From STC-54 sp964504665 (GTDB lineage Bacteria > Patescibacteriota > Microgenomatia > Daviesbacterales > UBA10151): DNA of 64,000 bases. Positions 42,812-51,090 of this stretch are shown in pieces. The translations under genes and the position numbers were made by a program. Under the pieces are notes generated by a model. That model was not told the origin of the DNA, searched no databases, and was given only the letters and a program-made list of their open reading frames with translations. The DNA lies in the NCBI GenBank assembly GCA_964504665.1, contig CAZDEH010000003.1:8575-72574 (forward strand). The letters run 5' to 3'. Each line of letters starts with the position of its first letter. Within the stretch, counting starts at the first letter, position 1.

Positions 42812-43531
42812 TTAATTATACCCTGCGAGTCTTGCCCGTACAACTAAACGGTTGATAGTCGTTCCCGGAGGGTCACAGGTTTGCAAAGTTAAGACAGGTT
42901 GGTCATAGGTTTGGACTAAAAAATTTATGTTACTTGGCTCAGTGATGGTTTTATCATAAACAATATAATCAAAACGTTTGCCTTTATAAAAAAGTATGAT
43001 CTTATCTCCAGTATCCATCTTTCCCAGAAGATAAAACACAGCATTGTACCTTACTACATCCCAGGGGGCATTTACTGAGTGGGAAAATAAATAAATATTA
43101 CCATTTTCCCCAGGGAATACAGTACCTTTAGCATGAGCTATACCTTGTGACAATGCCTGCATATATTCTTTTTCATTACCCGGATCAACATTCGCAATAA
43201 TTTTAGCATTAGCATTTATTTTTTCTATCACAATTCCAAAATCGGTTGAGACAGGAACAATTGTTTTTTGCTCTTCACCAAATATATCACCAAAACCAGA
43301 TCTATTTTCTTTAGGTGTGGGTGTTAATGTGGGGATTTCTTCCCCCACGGATGTAACTACTTTAGGTAAAACTGCTTTTCTCCCTGTAGCTTCCCCTAAA
43401 TTATACTTAACCTCTTCCAAAGAAACCGGTTCAATAATCAAAATCACGGTCACAATACCTATTAATATAAACAAATAGCTCAAAAAATGAACTATAAAAG
43501 CACTATAATAGTGTGATAATATTTTTTTCAT
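42812..43531 (-). CDS. Sortase
   Basis: The 239-residue protein has an N-terminal membrane helix. The sortase fold follows, with the catalytic His in YLFSHSVNAPWDV, the Cys in LTLQTCDPPGTT, and the Arg in NRLVVRARL. Sortases join surface proteins to the cell wall or to each other. The class looks like D or E by the TLQTC context. The start is the ATG at 43531. The frame extends upstream to 43555, but that part is the 3' end of tRNA-Arg, which finishes at 43535. No clear LPxTG substrate is encoded in the window. Confidence 0.88.
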   Translation of the reverse strand: MKKILSHYYSAFIVHFLSYLFILIGIVTVILIIEPVSLEEVKYNLGEATGRKAVLPKVVTSVGEEIPTLTPTPKENRSGFGDIFGEEQKTIVPVSTDFGIVIEKINANAKIIANVDPGNEKEYMQALSQGIAHAKGTVFPGENGNIYLFSHSVNAPWDVVRYNAVFYLLGKMDTGDKIILFYKGKRFDYIVYDKTITEPSNINFLVQTYDQPVLTLQTCDPPGTTINRLVVRARLAGYN

Positions 43532-43534
43532 CAG

Positions 43535-43607
43535 TATCCCTGGAGGGATTTGCACCCCCGACCTTTCCCTTAGGACGGGACCGCTCTATCTACTGAGCTA
43601 CAGGGAC
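43535..43607 (-). tRNA. tRNA-Arg (anticodon CCU), atypical T-loop
   Basis: The acceptor is gtccctg with cagggat (a G-U closing pair), and the anticodon loop GTCCTAA gives CCU. D stem gctc pairs with gagc. The T-loop is TGCAAAT, with G at the pseudouridine 55 position. No CCA is encoded. The sortase start codon lies 3 nt beyond the 3' end, so tRNA and sortase are probably on one transcript. Confidence 0.85.
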
Positions 43608-43678
43608 AAAACATCTATAATAATGATTATACCAGTTATAATTGTTATAATCTTCTAAATTATACGGGGACTAGTTCA

Positions 43679-43770
43679 CCCGCCTGCTAGCGCCTGAGCG
43701 CCCGCCTGCTTCGATAGGCGAAGCATTTCGGGCAGGCAGCGATGGCGGGCAGGTCGGTAGCCCGCCAAAA
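43679..43770. repeat. Cluster of GC-rich palindromes before tRNA-Pro
   Basis: The segment is far richer in G and C than its surroundings. It contains GCTTCG with CGAAGC, GCGGGC repeats, and CGGGCAGGC-type palindromes. Similar CAGGCAG sequence lies inside argS at 48788. There is no reading frame. Confidence 0.6.
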
Positions 43771-43773
43771 TTT

Positions 43774-43845
43774 CGGGGATTGGCGCAGTGGTAGCGCGCT
43801 CGGTTCGGGACCGAGAGACCGGCAGTTCAAATCTGCCATCCCCGA
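43774..43845 (+). tRNA. tRNA-Pro (anticodon CGG)
   Basis: The acceptor is cggggat with atccccg, the D stem is gcgc with gcgc, and the anticodon loop TTCGGGA gives CGG. The T arm ggcag-TTCAAAT-ctgcc is canonical. The discriminator is A. Confidence 0.93.
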
Positions 43846-43863
43846 CAAATAGAAGACTAAAAA

Positions 43864-44721
43864 TTAAGCTGAAAGAGAGTCTGGTTCTGTAGTTAACAAT
43901 CTACTGTCTAAATCACGAGGATTATAGCTGATGGCCCTTAAGGCACTTACCACCAGTGACCCACGCTCTTCAAACACCCTTTGTATTGCTAGAAGTTCTC
44001 TTCCTCTACCAACACCCAACATCCTCTTAGGTTCTTTTTCTGAAAAAATAAACATGGATTTTCTAGTTGCAACAGATCGTCCTGCAAGCTCCATGACTAT
44101 TCTTCTTAACTCCCCAACTTCTCTTTGCACAGATAAAATAGAATCACTGCCATGTACCAAATTATTGGGCAGGTTTTCTTCAATGGCATGTCTCCCGCGG
44201 ATAGAATCCGGGTCTGCCTGTTTGGGGTGAGTTGCCCCCATTCTACCTCTCCACCAGCTGACAGCATCTCCCTGCTCACGGTAAATTAACATAAAGGTTA
44301 AGGGGCCTGACTGAGCATGGCTGGAAATCATATCCCAAATCTCTCTAGGATATTTATCCTTAGCATCCTGATAAAATCGTTCTACATCATGGTTTGAGAG
44401 TTTGGTAGAAAAAGTAAAAACAACATTATCATGCTCAGTCTCATCCATAAGCATATCTGCAGCTGCTTGGTCATCAGAAGACAATCCCTTACTTACATTT
44501 ACCTGAGGTTTAATTAACCCTAAGGTTATTTTCCCCTCTGCTATAAGCTTGTCAAGTTCCGGATGATGTAATACCTTATTAATTCTATTTAATTTTTGCT
44601 GTTCCAACTCTCCTAAAGCTACTTCACCGGAACGGATACCATCTGTAACCTCCGCTGCTAATCCTCTGTTATGAGAATTAAATACATATGGTGTTTCTAT
44701 ATTAAATATTTCTCTACTCAT
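43864..44721 (-). CDS. Nucleoside-diphosphate-kinase-like protein with extra N-terminus
   Basis: The 285-residue protein is about twice the usual Ndk length. The NDK core is recognisable: ITLGLIKPQV near residue 65, RGRMGATHPKQADPDSIRGR near 157, and NLVHGSDSILSVQREV with the catalytic His near 189. The first 60 residues and the last 80 residues are additions. The family moves phosphate between nucleotides, and the conserved His suggests activity. There is an insertion between the strand motifs (about 85-140). A fragment of a tRNA-synthetase gene lies just upstream. Confidence 0.75.
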   Translation of the reverse strand: MSREIFNIETPYVFNSHNRGLAAEVTDGIRSGEVALGELEQQKLNRINKVLHHPELDKLIAEGKITLGLIKPQVNVSKGLSSDDQAAADMLMDETEHDNVVFTFSTKLSNHDVERFYQDAKDKYPREIWDMISSHAQSGPLTFMLIYREQGDAVSWWRGRMGATHPKQADPDSIRGRHAIEENLPNNLVHGSDSILSVQREVGELRRIVMELAGRSVATRKSMFIFSEKEPKRMLGVGRGRELLAIQRVFEERGSLVVSALRAISYNPRDLDSRLLTTEPDSLSA

Positions 44722-44741
44722 TTTTTTGGCGCTTCCCTTTC

Positions 44742-44891
44742 TTATTTCTTTTTATCAAGGAATTTTATAAAATTATCCAGAACTTGAATCTCTTTGAGGA
44801 TTTTTTTCTTTTTAATGTTCTGCTTATTATCCTGATCGCTTATCATTATTGCATCAAAAAACAGATTGACTTTTTTTGTGAAGCCACGATA
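44742..44891 (-). pseudogene. Remnant of a GlyRS beta-type C-terminus
   Basis: A 49-codon open tail reads TKKVNLFFDAIMISDQDN then KQNIKKKKILKEIQVLDNF, before a stop. It resembles the end of glycyl-tRNA synthetase beta chain (VDxFFDxVMVxxxDxxxRxNRLxLL). A TGA precedes it and the rest of the gene is missing, replaced by adk on the other side. The match is short, so chance similarity is possible. Confidence 0.4.
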
Positions 44892-44934
44892 TCATAGCAT
44901 CTTATTGTCTAAAATTCAAGTAGCTATCCACCAC

Positions 44935-44956
44935 AAAAAATCTGTGAATTTCACAG
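44935..44956 (-). terminator. Terminator after adk
   Basis: On the minus strand CTGTG-AAATT-CACAG is followed by A and six T. It closes the run that comprises the phosphoesterase and adenylate kinase genes. Confidence 0.7.
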
Positions 44957-44994
44957 CTAACGAGACTTAAAAAGTTTATTAGCCCAAGAAGAAA

Positions 44995-46068
44995 TTACTC
45001 TTCTGTTAAAATTTTAGCCATTTGTTTAAGTAAAGCTACCACTACCGGAGCAGGCATCAAACTATGAGATTCCACTCCTTGGTTATCTTGCACTACCCAA
45101 GGACTTTCATGAGTACTCACGGTCTTGGTTTGTTCATCAAATTGATAGCTAAAAGCAGGTGTCAGCTCATATTTATCAAAAAGTTCTTCTGCCTGGCTTA
45201 CAGGAATAGAATTCCGCAACAGTATGTTGGGGATACCGGAAAGTTTAAAAGACTCATCTATAATTTCCTGATCTTTTGCAAGCCTCTCTTTAATTGGGTC
45301 TATCCCTAATTCATCACCCTCTTTACTAACCATAATGGCTTTATTGCAAGATGGATTATCGCATCTCAGATAATATTCTTTTGTCTTTTCATCATATTCT
45401 ACAATAGAGGTTGGTAATAATCTGATGTTGCGTGGAGCTTGACAGATAGGACAGATCCGGCGGAATTTAATTCTTTCATTGATCACAGAGTCCGGAATAT
45501 CAATCAAAATGTACATGTCTTGATCCGCTCCTCTCCCAACAATTTCCTTAAAATATAATGAGCAAGATATTTGATCAATTTCTCGCGGGTATCCATCCAG
45601 AAAAACACTTTTTCCGGCTAACTCATCAAATTTTACCCTGAGCATTGCCAGGATAAACTCTGAGGGGAGTAATTTACTGGCAGAACGACCCAAGAATCTT
45701 TCAACTGCCTCGTCAAAACTCAAAGGTCCCCTATAAAATGATTTTAATTTTTTGCCTTGCTCACCTTTAGAATAATTCTCCCAATCAGCATGTACTTCCC
45801 TCACCAAATCACCCACAGAAAGATGAACTATTTTTTCTTTTCCGATCAAATTGGAAAATATTTTTGAATACGTTCCTTTACCGGCATTCTTTTTCCCCAC
45901 AAAGAAAGCAATGAAGTTTCGTTTTTCTAAAGCTTTTTTGATAATTTCAATTTCTTTTCCTGTTTTAGCTTGAAAATACGCCTGCAACGAATCGGGATTG
46001 GTTAAATCATAAACTTTAGTCACATCTTGTGTTTTAGCACCAATTAAAGGAAAATTAGTTTTTGTCAT
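44995..46068 (-). CDS. adk: Adenylate kinase-like protein, extended at both ends
   Basis: The 357-residue protein is longer than the usual 215. The kinase core has the P-loop FFVGKKNAGKGTYS near residue 54, the AMP-binding region HLSVGDLVREV, and SVFLDGYPRE. The LID domain has a Cys zinc site (CPICQAPRN and CDNPSCNK). Residues 1-50 and the last 90 residues are extra. The reaction is ATP + AMP = 2 ADP. Its start overlaps the stop of the phosphoesterase gene by 1 bp. Confidence 0.85.
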   Translation of the reverse strand: MTKTNFPLIGAKTQDVTKVYDLTNPDSLQAYFQAKTGKEIEIIKKALEKRNFIAFFVGKKNAGKGTYSKIFSNLIGKEKIVHLSVGDLVREVHADWENYSKGEQGKKLKSFYRGPLSFDEAVERFLGRSASKLLPSEFILAMLRVKFDELAGKSVFLDGYPREIDQISCSLYFKEIVGRGADQDMYILIDIPDSVINERIKFRRICPICQAPRNIRLLPTSIVEYDEKTKEYYLRCDNPSCNKAIMVSKEGDELGIDPIKERLAKDQEIIDESFKLSGIPNILLRNSIPVSQAEELFDKYELTPAFSYQFDEQTKTVSTHESPWVVQDNQGVESHSLMPAPVVVALLKQMAKILTEE

Positions 46069-47207
46069 TATTCCACCTCTATATCTGAAATATTGTAACT
46101 GCCATCAGCATAAACGTCAACGGTAGCAAATCTGGGAGCCTCTGTATTCCGTTCTTTGGTTATTGCTCCAACTGTAACCATATTCATATTACTTGCCATA
46201 TCAGTGTATGAAGTATATGCATGAATATCACCGGCAAAGATTCCTGCCACACCCGCATTTTTAAAATTATTTAGCAGCTCCTTAGCCTGCTCTTTAATTT
46301 TAGTATTTTCCAATATGGCTGGATCTGTTTTTCTGGCAGAGCCCGCTTCGCCGAATCGAGACGAGTCCGCTTCGCCAGTCTTGCGAGGCGAGCCCATGAC
46401 TTGATCTGAGGTTGGATGAACCAATGGTTCATGTAGAAAGATATAGATTGACTTAGATTGATTAGTCTGCACCTTATTTAATTCATTTTTTAACCAGTTA
46501 AATTGTAAATCGTCTACCCCATTATAATTATCAGAGTTAAAAGTAAGAATAAATCTGACACCGGAATCGGAAAAAGCCTGATAAGGCATACCAAATACCT
46601 GGCTATAATTATTGACCGCAACACTACCTTTATCCCGAGAGTCCCACAAATCATGATCTCCCGGGATGACATAAAAAGGTAAGCCGCTTGTCTCAAAAAC
46701 CTGCTTGGCATCCTCCAACTCCTTAATTGTTCCCACATCACTAAAATCTCCCAAACCAATCACAAACTTTGCTCCACCTGCTTTAGCTTGAGCTAAGGCT
46801 TTTTTTAAATCTTCATTGTTGTTATGTGAATCTGCTACAAGGGCAAATTTAAAAAGCGGAGATCCGCTTTTCTTTGTGGGACGGGAAGTATTGTTATTTT
46901 CCGGTGCATCGTTGTTATTCAAGGACAATTTTAGATCTTTAGCAGGACTAAAACTTAAGACACCGGCAATCATTTTGGTCGTTTCCTCTGAAGTAATAAG
47001 CCCAATAATTGCCTGTTTAGGGTTAGCTGGAAACTCATTCACAGCTTTCGTAATAGGATCACCCTCAAGTATATTCCCTGAAAAATATTTAAAAGCCTGA
47101 ATCAGAGCTACTCCTAAAATTAAAAATAAAACCAGGGAAATAAACAGCCTCAAGATAGTCAAAGGCAGTGGTACTCCGTGTCTCCGATTTTCAGACCGAT
47201 GAAACAT
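46068..47207 (-). CDS. Anchored calcineurin-like metallophosphoesterase
   Basis: The 379-residue protein has a membrane helix (about residues 17-42). The outer domain has the phosphoesterase motifs ALVADSHNNNEDL, VIGLGDFSDVG, VIPGDHDLWDS, IFLHEPLVHP and GIFAGDIHAY, with all metal ligands present. The substrate is unknown. Between HPTSDQV and AILENTKI lies an insert, MGSPRKTGEADSSRFGEAGS followed by ARKTDP, encoded by a GC-rich repeat (46336-46395). The gene is co-oriented with adk and argS. Confidence 0.85.
   Translation of the reverse strand: MFHRSENRRHGVPLPLTILRLFISLVLFLILGVALIQAFKYFSGNILEGDPITKAVNEFPANPKQAIIGLITSEETTKMIAGVLSFSPAKDLKLSLNNNDAPENNNTSRPTKKSGSPLFKFALVADSHNNNEDLKKALAQAKAGGAKFVIGLGDFSDVGTIKELEDAKQVFETSGLPFYVIPGDHDLWDSRDKGSVAVNNYSQVFGMPYQAFSDSGVRFILTFNSDNYNGVDDLQFNWLKNELNKVQTNQSKSIYIFLHEPLVHPTSDQVMGSPRKTGEADSSRFGEAGSARKTDPAILENTKIKEQAKELLNNFKNAGVAGIFAGDIHAYTSYTDMASNMNMVTVGAITKERNTEAPRFATVDVYADGSYNISDIEVE
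46336..46395. repeat. SPRKTGEA-type repeat inside the phosphoesterase gene
   Basis: Two units share CCGCTTCGCC and are followed by CAGTCTTGCGAGGCGAGCCC. Close relatives lie inside the genes at 51657-51700 and 62128-62155. In all three, the minus strand encodes a segment starting with SPR. Confidence 0.75.
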
Positions 47208-47224
47208 AATATTAATTATACACG

Positions 47225-48859
47225 CTACATTCTTTCCGGCGCTTCAATCCCCATAATTTTAAGTGTATTACCCAAAACAATTTTGCAGGCTGAAACTAAA
47301 GCCAGTCTGGATTTTTTTAAATCATCCGTTTCAGCATTAAGTACTCTGCAGGATTCATAAAACTTATGGAATAAATCTGCCAATTTTATAACATAAGCTG
47401 TTAATTTATGAACATGATAGGTTTCCGCTATCTCTGCTATCAAATCAGGAAACTGAACTAAATGTTTAATTAAGGATAGTTCTAAGTGATTTAATTTAGC
47501 CACGCCAAGCGAGGCTTGGGAGCCCACATCGGCTTTATTTAAAATATTAGACATTCTGGCATGAGCATATTTAACATAATAGACAGGGTTTTTTTGTGAT
47601 TTTTCTTTGGCTAAATCCAGATCAAAATTCATATGAGTATGCATATCATACATTAGAAAGAAAAAACGGATTTCGTCTTTACCAATTGTCTGCAATAGCT
47701 CATCCAAAGCAACATAAGTACCTGCCCTTTTACTCATTCTTACTTCTTGTCCATTTTTTATAAGCTTCACCATCTGGAATAGGACAAAATCTAACCACTC
47801 AGTTTTAGTAATAGCTTCCACACTCAACTTTAATCTAACTACATAACTATGATGGTCAGCTCCCAGAAAATTTATCCTTTTTACGTAACCACGCTTGAAC
47901 ATCTCCAGGTGATGAATAATATCTGGCAGCAAATAGGTGGGTTCGGCTCTACCACGCACATCAACTGACGTCATCAACACCCGATCTTTTTCATCCCCAA
48001 ATTGACTTGATTTGAACCAGACTGCTCCGTCTTTTTTATAAGATAATCCTTTCTCTTCTAATAATTTAACTGTTTTTTGGATTAAATCTCTTTCATGCAG
48101 ACTTCGTTCGGAATAATACTCATCAAATTTAATTCCCATTTTTTTTATTGCCGGCTTAATTTCATGATCCATAAGATAATCTGCCAGGATATAACCTAAT
48201 TCCTGAGACTCTAAATCCAGTTTGTCTACAAATTTAACAGCTAATTCTTTAATATATTCACCCTGATAATGTTCTTCTTTAGACTCAATTTTTCCTGCAG
48301 CAGAGAGCACAGATTCACCAAGTATTCTGATCTGATTACCAGTATCATTAACATAATATTCTCTATTGACCTCAAATCCATTCCAGCTTAAAACGTTAGC
48401 TAGTGTATCCCCAAGTGACCCTCCCCTACCATTAGCTAGTGTTAAAGGACCTGTTGGATTAGCAGAAATATACTCAACCTGAATTTTTTTACCCTTCCCA
48501 AAATCAGACTTGCCAAAATCTTCACCCTCTTTTAAAATAACCTCCAAGCTTTTTACTAATATCTCATCTTTAATATAAAAGTTAATAAAGCCCGGACCAG
48601 CAACTTCTATTTTATCCAAATATGGAAGGGTTCTTAAATTTTCCAAAATTTTATTAGCAATCTCTTGCGAAGTTTGCTTGCCTTTTTCTGATTTCTGTTT
48701 AGCAAGCTGCAAAGCGATGTTCGAAGTATAGTCTCCAAAGGATGAATTTTGTGGAATATCACAAACTATATCAATGGTTTTAAAAACCTGCCTGTCGGCA
48801 GGCAGACCTAAATCTTCTACAGCTTTTTTTAAGTCACCAACTAACTGCTGCTTAATCAT
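47225..48859 (-). CDS. argS: Arginyl-tRNA synthetase
   Basis: The 544-residue class Ia enzyme charges tRNA-Arg. It has the N-terminal Add1 domain (FGDYTSNIALQLAK) and the HIGH-equivalent region (VEYISANPTGPLTLANGRGG). The KMSKS-like site is VRMSKRAGT. The DALR anticodon-binding domain follows near the C-terminus. Two odd stretches are encoded by palindromes: GLPADRQV in the N-terminal domain (48788-48805), and VGSQASLGVA in the linker before the DALR domain (47496-47520). The length is typical, so both are small additions. Confidence 0.95.
   Translation of the reverse strand: MIKQQLVGDLKKAVEDLGLPADRQVFKTIDIVCDIPQNSSFGDYTSNIALQLAKQKSEKGKQTSQEIANKILENLRTLPYLDKIEVAGPGFINFYIKDEILVKSLEVILKEGEDFGKSDFGKGKKIQVEYISANPTGPLTLANGRGGSLGDTLANVLSWNGFEVNREYYVNDTGNQIRILGESVLSAAGKIESKEEHYQGEYIKELAVKFVDKLDLESQELGYILADYLMDHEIKPAIKKMGIKFDEYYSERSLHERDLIQKTVKLLEEKGLSYKKDGAVWFKSSQFGDEKDRVLMTSVDVRGRAEPTYLLPDIIHHLEMFKRGYVKRINFLGADHHSYVVRLKLSVEAITKTEWLDFVLFQMVKLIKNGQEVRMSKRAGTYVALDELLQTIGKDEIRFFFLMYDMHTHMNFDLDLAKEKSQKNPVYYVKYAHARMSNILNKADVGSQASLGVAKLNHLELSLIKHLVQFPDLIAEIAETYHVHKLTAYVIKLADLFHKFYESCRVLNAETDDLKKSRLALVSACKIVLGNTLKIMGIEAPERM
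47496..47520. repeat. SQASLG-type palindrome inside argS
   Basis: TTTAGCCACGCCAAGC and GAGGCTTGGGA form CCAAGC-GAG-GCTTGG. Almost the same sequence, TTTAGCCACACCAAGC then GAGGCTTGGGA, recurs outside genes at 62569-62593. Confidence 0.75.
48788..48805. repeat. LPADRQ-type palindrome inside argS
   Basis: A perfect 7-bp arm CTGCCTG, loop TCGG and CAGGCAG are present. In frame it encodes LPADRQ. A related GC-rich palindrome cluster lies at 43679-43770. Confidence 0.7.
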
Positions 48860-48884
48860 AAATTAATCATAACATATATACGAT

Positions 48885-48965
48885 GGGTGGTGCGAGTCGG
48901 GGCGCCCCATCGAACACCCGCAACGAAGTGAGGATGTCGGATGGGGCTGACGAGCAATAGGACCC
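48885..48965. repeat. GASRGAP-type repeat, intergenic copy
   Basis: It begins GGGTGGTGCGAGTCGGGGCG and ends CGAGCAATAGGACCC. Both ends match the coding copy at 41106-41165 with two to three differences. The centre differs and contains its own GC-rich inverted repeats. It abuts the comEC stop codon. Confidence 0.8.
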
Positions 48966-48966
48966 A

Positions 48967-49959
48967 TCATTTTTTTGATAATTTCCATACCCCTACTCCC
49001 AACATTAAATAATACCCTATCCACATCAATATCCCTGTTTGGTTAATATTAATACTGGCCCCAGGTATTTTGGAAAATAGCTGAACGATATAAATAAAGT
49101 AGGTCAGTAAAATTCCCGGTATTAAACCCACAATTTGACCCAAGAGTTGACTGATCAAACCTAAAATCATAGCCACAAAACCTGAAATCATCACGATTGG
49201 CACACTCCAAAGAACTAAACTATTTGTAAGGAGTCCTGCAATAGAAATTTGATTAAAATTATAGGCAATCACTGGTAATACCATCAGTTGAGCAGCTAAA
49301 GTTACGGCAAAATCTTCTCTCATTAGCTTGGGGATCTTTTTTATAGCTTCAGAAAAAATTGGAGCTACCACTATTACTCCAAATGTAGCCAGAAAACTGA
49401 GCTGAAAAGAAATATTTAGCAACCAATTTGGTTGATAAAGTAACATCAGGCCTCCGGTAAACAGTAAAATCCACCAACCAGTTCCCTCCCTGCCTAACAG
49501 CTTTCCTGTATAGGAGAGTCCTGCCATAATAGCCGCCCTAACTACCGGCACTCCAAAGCCTGTTAACACACTATAAAATATAATTACTCCTAAAGTGAAT
49601 ATTATTGTTTTTCTCCTGCCTAATAAACTTACCAGACTCATGACAAATCCTGCCAAAATAGTTAAATTTTGACCTGAAACTACCACAATATGAATGGTTG
49701 AAGTTATCTGTAATTGCTTTTTAAAATAAAATGGTAAACTCGACTGATTCCCTAAAATAATGCCTGAAAGTAGGGCTGACTGAGGATAAGGTAAGATACG
49801 GTCAATAGTTTGAGATAGCGACGATCTAAGAGGCAAAAATAGCTGAACACCTTCTTCTTTATAAGTGGGGTCAACTCCCCCAATTTGGATTACCCTAAAA
49901 CTAAATAATATAGCCCAAATTATGATAATCCCAATAATAACCTTGTACATTGTTACCAA
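48967..49959 (-). CDS. comEC: ComEC-type competence channel, core domain only
   Basis: The 330-residue protein has about nine membrane helices and the Competence domain. Signatures are SGIILGNQSSLPFYFKKQLQ (in part), TSTIHIVVVSGQNLTIL, and GFGVPVVRAAIMA. ComEC forms the channel for DNA uptake across the inner membrane. The N-terminal OB domain and the C-terminal beta-lactamase-like nuclease of full-length ComEC are absent. The gene overlaps the comEA stop by 7 bp. Confidence 0.88.
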   Translation of the reverse strand: MVTMYKVIIGIIIIWAILFSFRVIQIGGVDPTYKEEGVQLFLPLRSSLSQTIDRILPYPQSALLSGIILGNQSSLPFYFKKQLQITSTIHIVVVSGQNLTILAGFVMSLVSLLGRRKTIIFTLGVIIFYSVLTGFGVPVVRAAIMAGLSYTGKLLGREGTGWWILLFTGGLMLLYQPNWLLNISFQLSFLATFGVIVVAPIFSEAIKKIPKLMREDFAVTLAAQLMVLPVIAYNFNQISIAGLLTNSLVLWSVPIVMISGFVAMILGLISQLLGQIVGLIPGILLTYFIYIVQLFSKIPGASININQTGILMWIGYYLMLGVGVWKLSKK

Positions 49960-50582
49960 ACATTAACTAACCCCTTGATCTTTTCATAAACTGACCTGGA
50001 GACTACTTTTTTAGTTAAGAGATCCTCTATGCCTGAATATGGTCTATTATCAATAATTTTCTGGGCAGTAACCGGTCCAACACCAGATAATTTATCTAAA
50101 TCAGCCGGGGTGGCAGTGTTAATATTTATAAGTACTTGCTGGTTTGAAATGGTGTCATTTGACACCAACACAGAACTTACCTGTGATGTTTCCCCTGTTG
50201 ATGGCACATAAATCTTCATTCCATCTACCACCTTTTGGGCTAAATTTATAGTTTTTGATAAATATGTCGGGTCTACTGACTCTGTTACTCCTCCGGCTAT
50301 TTTTAGGGCATCTTCAACCCTAGCATCAAAAGGCAATGAATAAACACCGGGAGTTTTTACTGCACCTGAAACATCAACTTTTACTTCTTGTACTTTTTTA
50401 ACACCGCTGACTTCAGAAGCAGAAACTAAAGGTGGTAATTGTTTTGAGGACTTAATGAAAGTTTTGGGGATAATCCCGGAAGAAATAATACCACCAATCA
50501 GTAGAACAAAACCCACTATTCCCACAATAATTGGCACTTTTAATCTAGCTAGCGAATCATCCAGATTACTTTCCAAGTTCAT
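49953..50582 (-). CDS. comEA: ComEA-type DNA receptor
   Basis: The 209-residue protein has a membrane helix (about residues 18-38) and an SLBB domain (VDVSGAVKTPGVYSLPFDAR, near residue 77). It ends with a helix-hairpin-helix domain (INTATPADLDKLSGVGPVTA) that binds DNA outside the membrane. The start is the ATG at 50582. The frame extends to 50606, but that would overlap the upstream gene. It overlaps comEC by 7 bp, so both belong to one DNA-uptake operon. Confidence 0.9.
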   Translation of the reverse strand: MNLESNLDDSLARLKVPIIVGIVGFVLLIGGIISSGIIPKTFIKSSKQLPPLVSASEVSGVKKVQEVKVDVSGAVKTPGVYSLPFDARVEDALKIAGGVTESVDPTYLSKTINLAQKVVDGMKIYVPSTGETSQVSSVLVSNDTISNQQVLININTATPADLDKLSGVGPVTAQKIIDNRPYSGIEDLLTKKVVSRSVYEKIKGLVNVW

Positions 50583-50584
50583 AT

Positions 50585-51061
50585 TTAATATAAACCAAAC
50601 CTCCAAATAGACCTTTTAATCTTAACTTTTCTCTTATACTGTTCTTTTAACTCTTCCCGGTAACTTTTAATCCATGCTCTGTAAGCATTAAATAGGTGTA
50701 CCAAACCCCTAGTTTCCATCTCTTTCTTAATCACTCCTCCTTCATGCGGAAATCTGTGTAACCTTTGGTGGGGTGAAGAAAAACCATGGGCATAATGACA
50801 AAGTTCATGGGCAATTGTATGGTCAACTACCTCCTCTGCAACACTAAGGTCTTTAAACATAGCAGTAATAGTAATGTATGTTTTACCTGAAGCTGGATCA
50901 AGCTTGATTGAACCGAGCCTGAGTTTTGAATAACGACCAAAGCGGATTAAGATTAGGTTCAGTCGAGGTACATCTTTAAAATAAACTGACCAGAGGAAGT
51001 TAAGCCTACCAAACAACCAGGAGTTATCTCGGGTATAAGATGTAGTTGCTAAATTAGGCAT
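50585..51061 (-). CDS. SprT/YgjP-like zinc metallopeptidase
   Basis: The 158-residue protein has the zinc motif HTIAHELCHYAHG with HExxH. A further His in SPHQRLHRFPHE may be the third ligand. The C-terminal tail is very basic (KRKVKIKRSIWRFG). The fold recalls SprT or small YgjP metalloproteases, which act on DNA-protein or surface substrates in other organisms. It precedes comEA by 2 bp, so it probably belongs to the competence operon. Confidence 0.7.
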   Translation of the reverse strand: MPNLATTSYTRDNSWLFGRLNFLWSVYFKDVPRLNLILIRFGRYSKLRLGSIKLDPASGKTYITITAMFKDLSVAEEVVDHTIAHELCHYAHGFSSPHQRLHRFPHEGGVIKKEMETRGLVHLFNAYRAWIKSYREELKEQYKRKVKIKRSIWRFGLY

Positions 51062-51090
51062 TATTAATTATTGTATGAATTTAAAAATAT

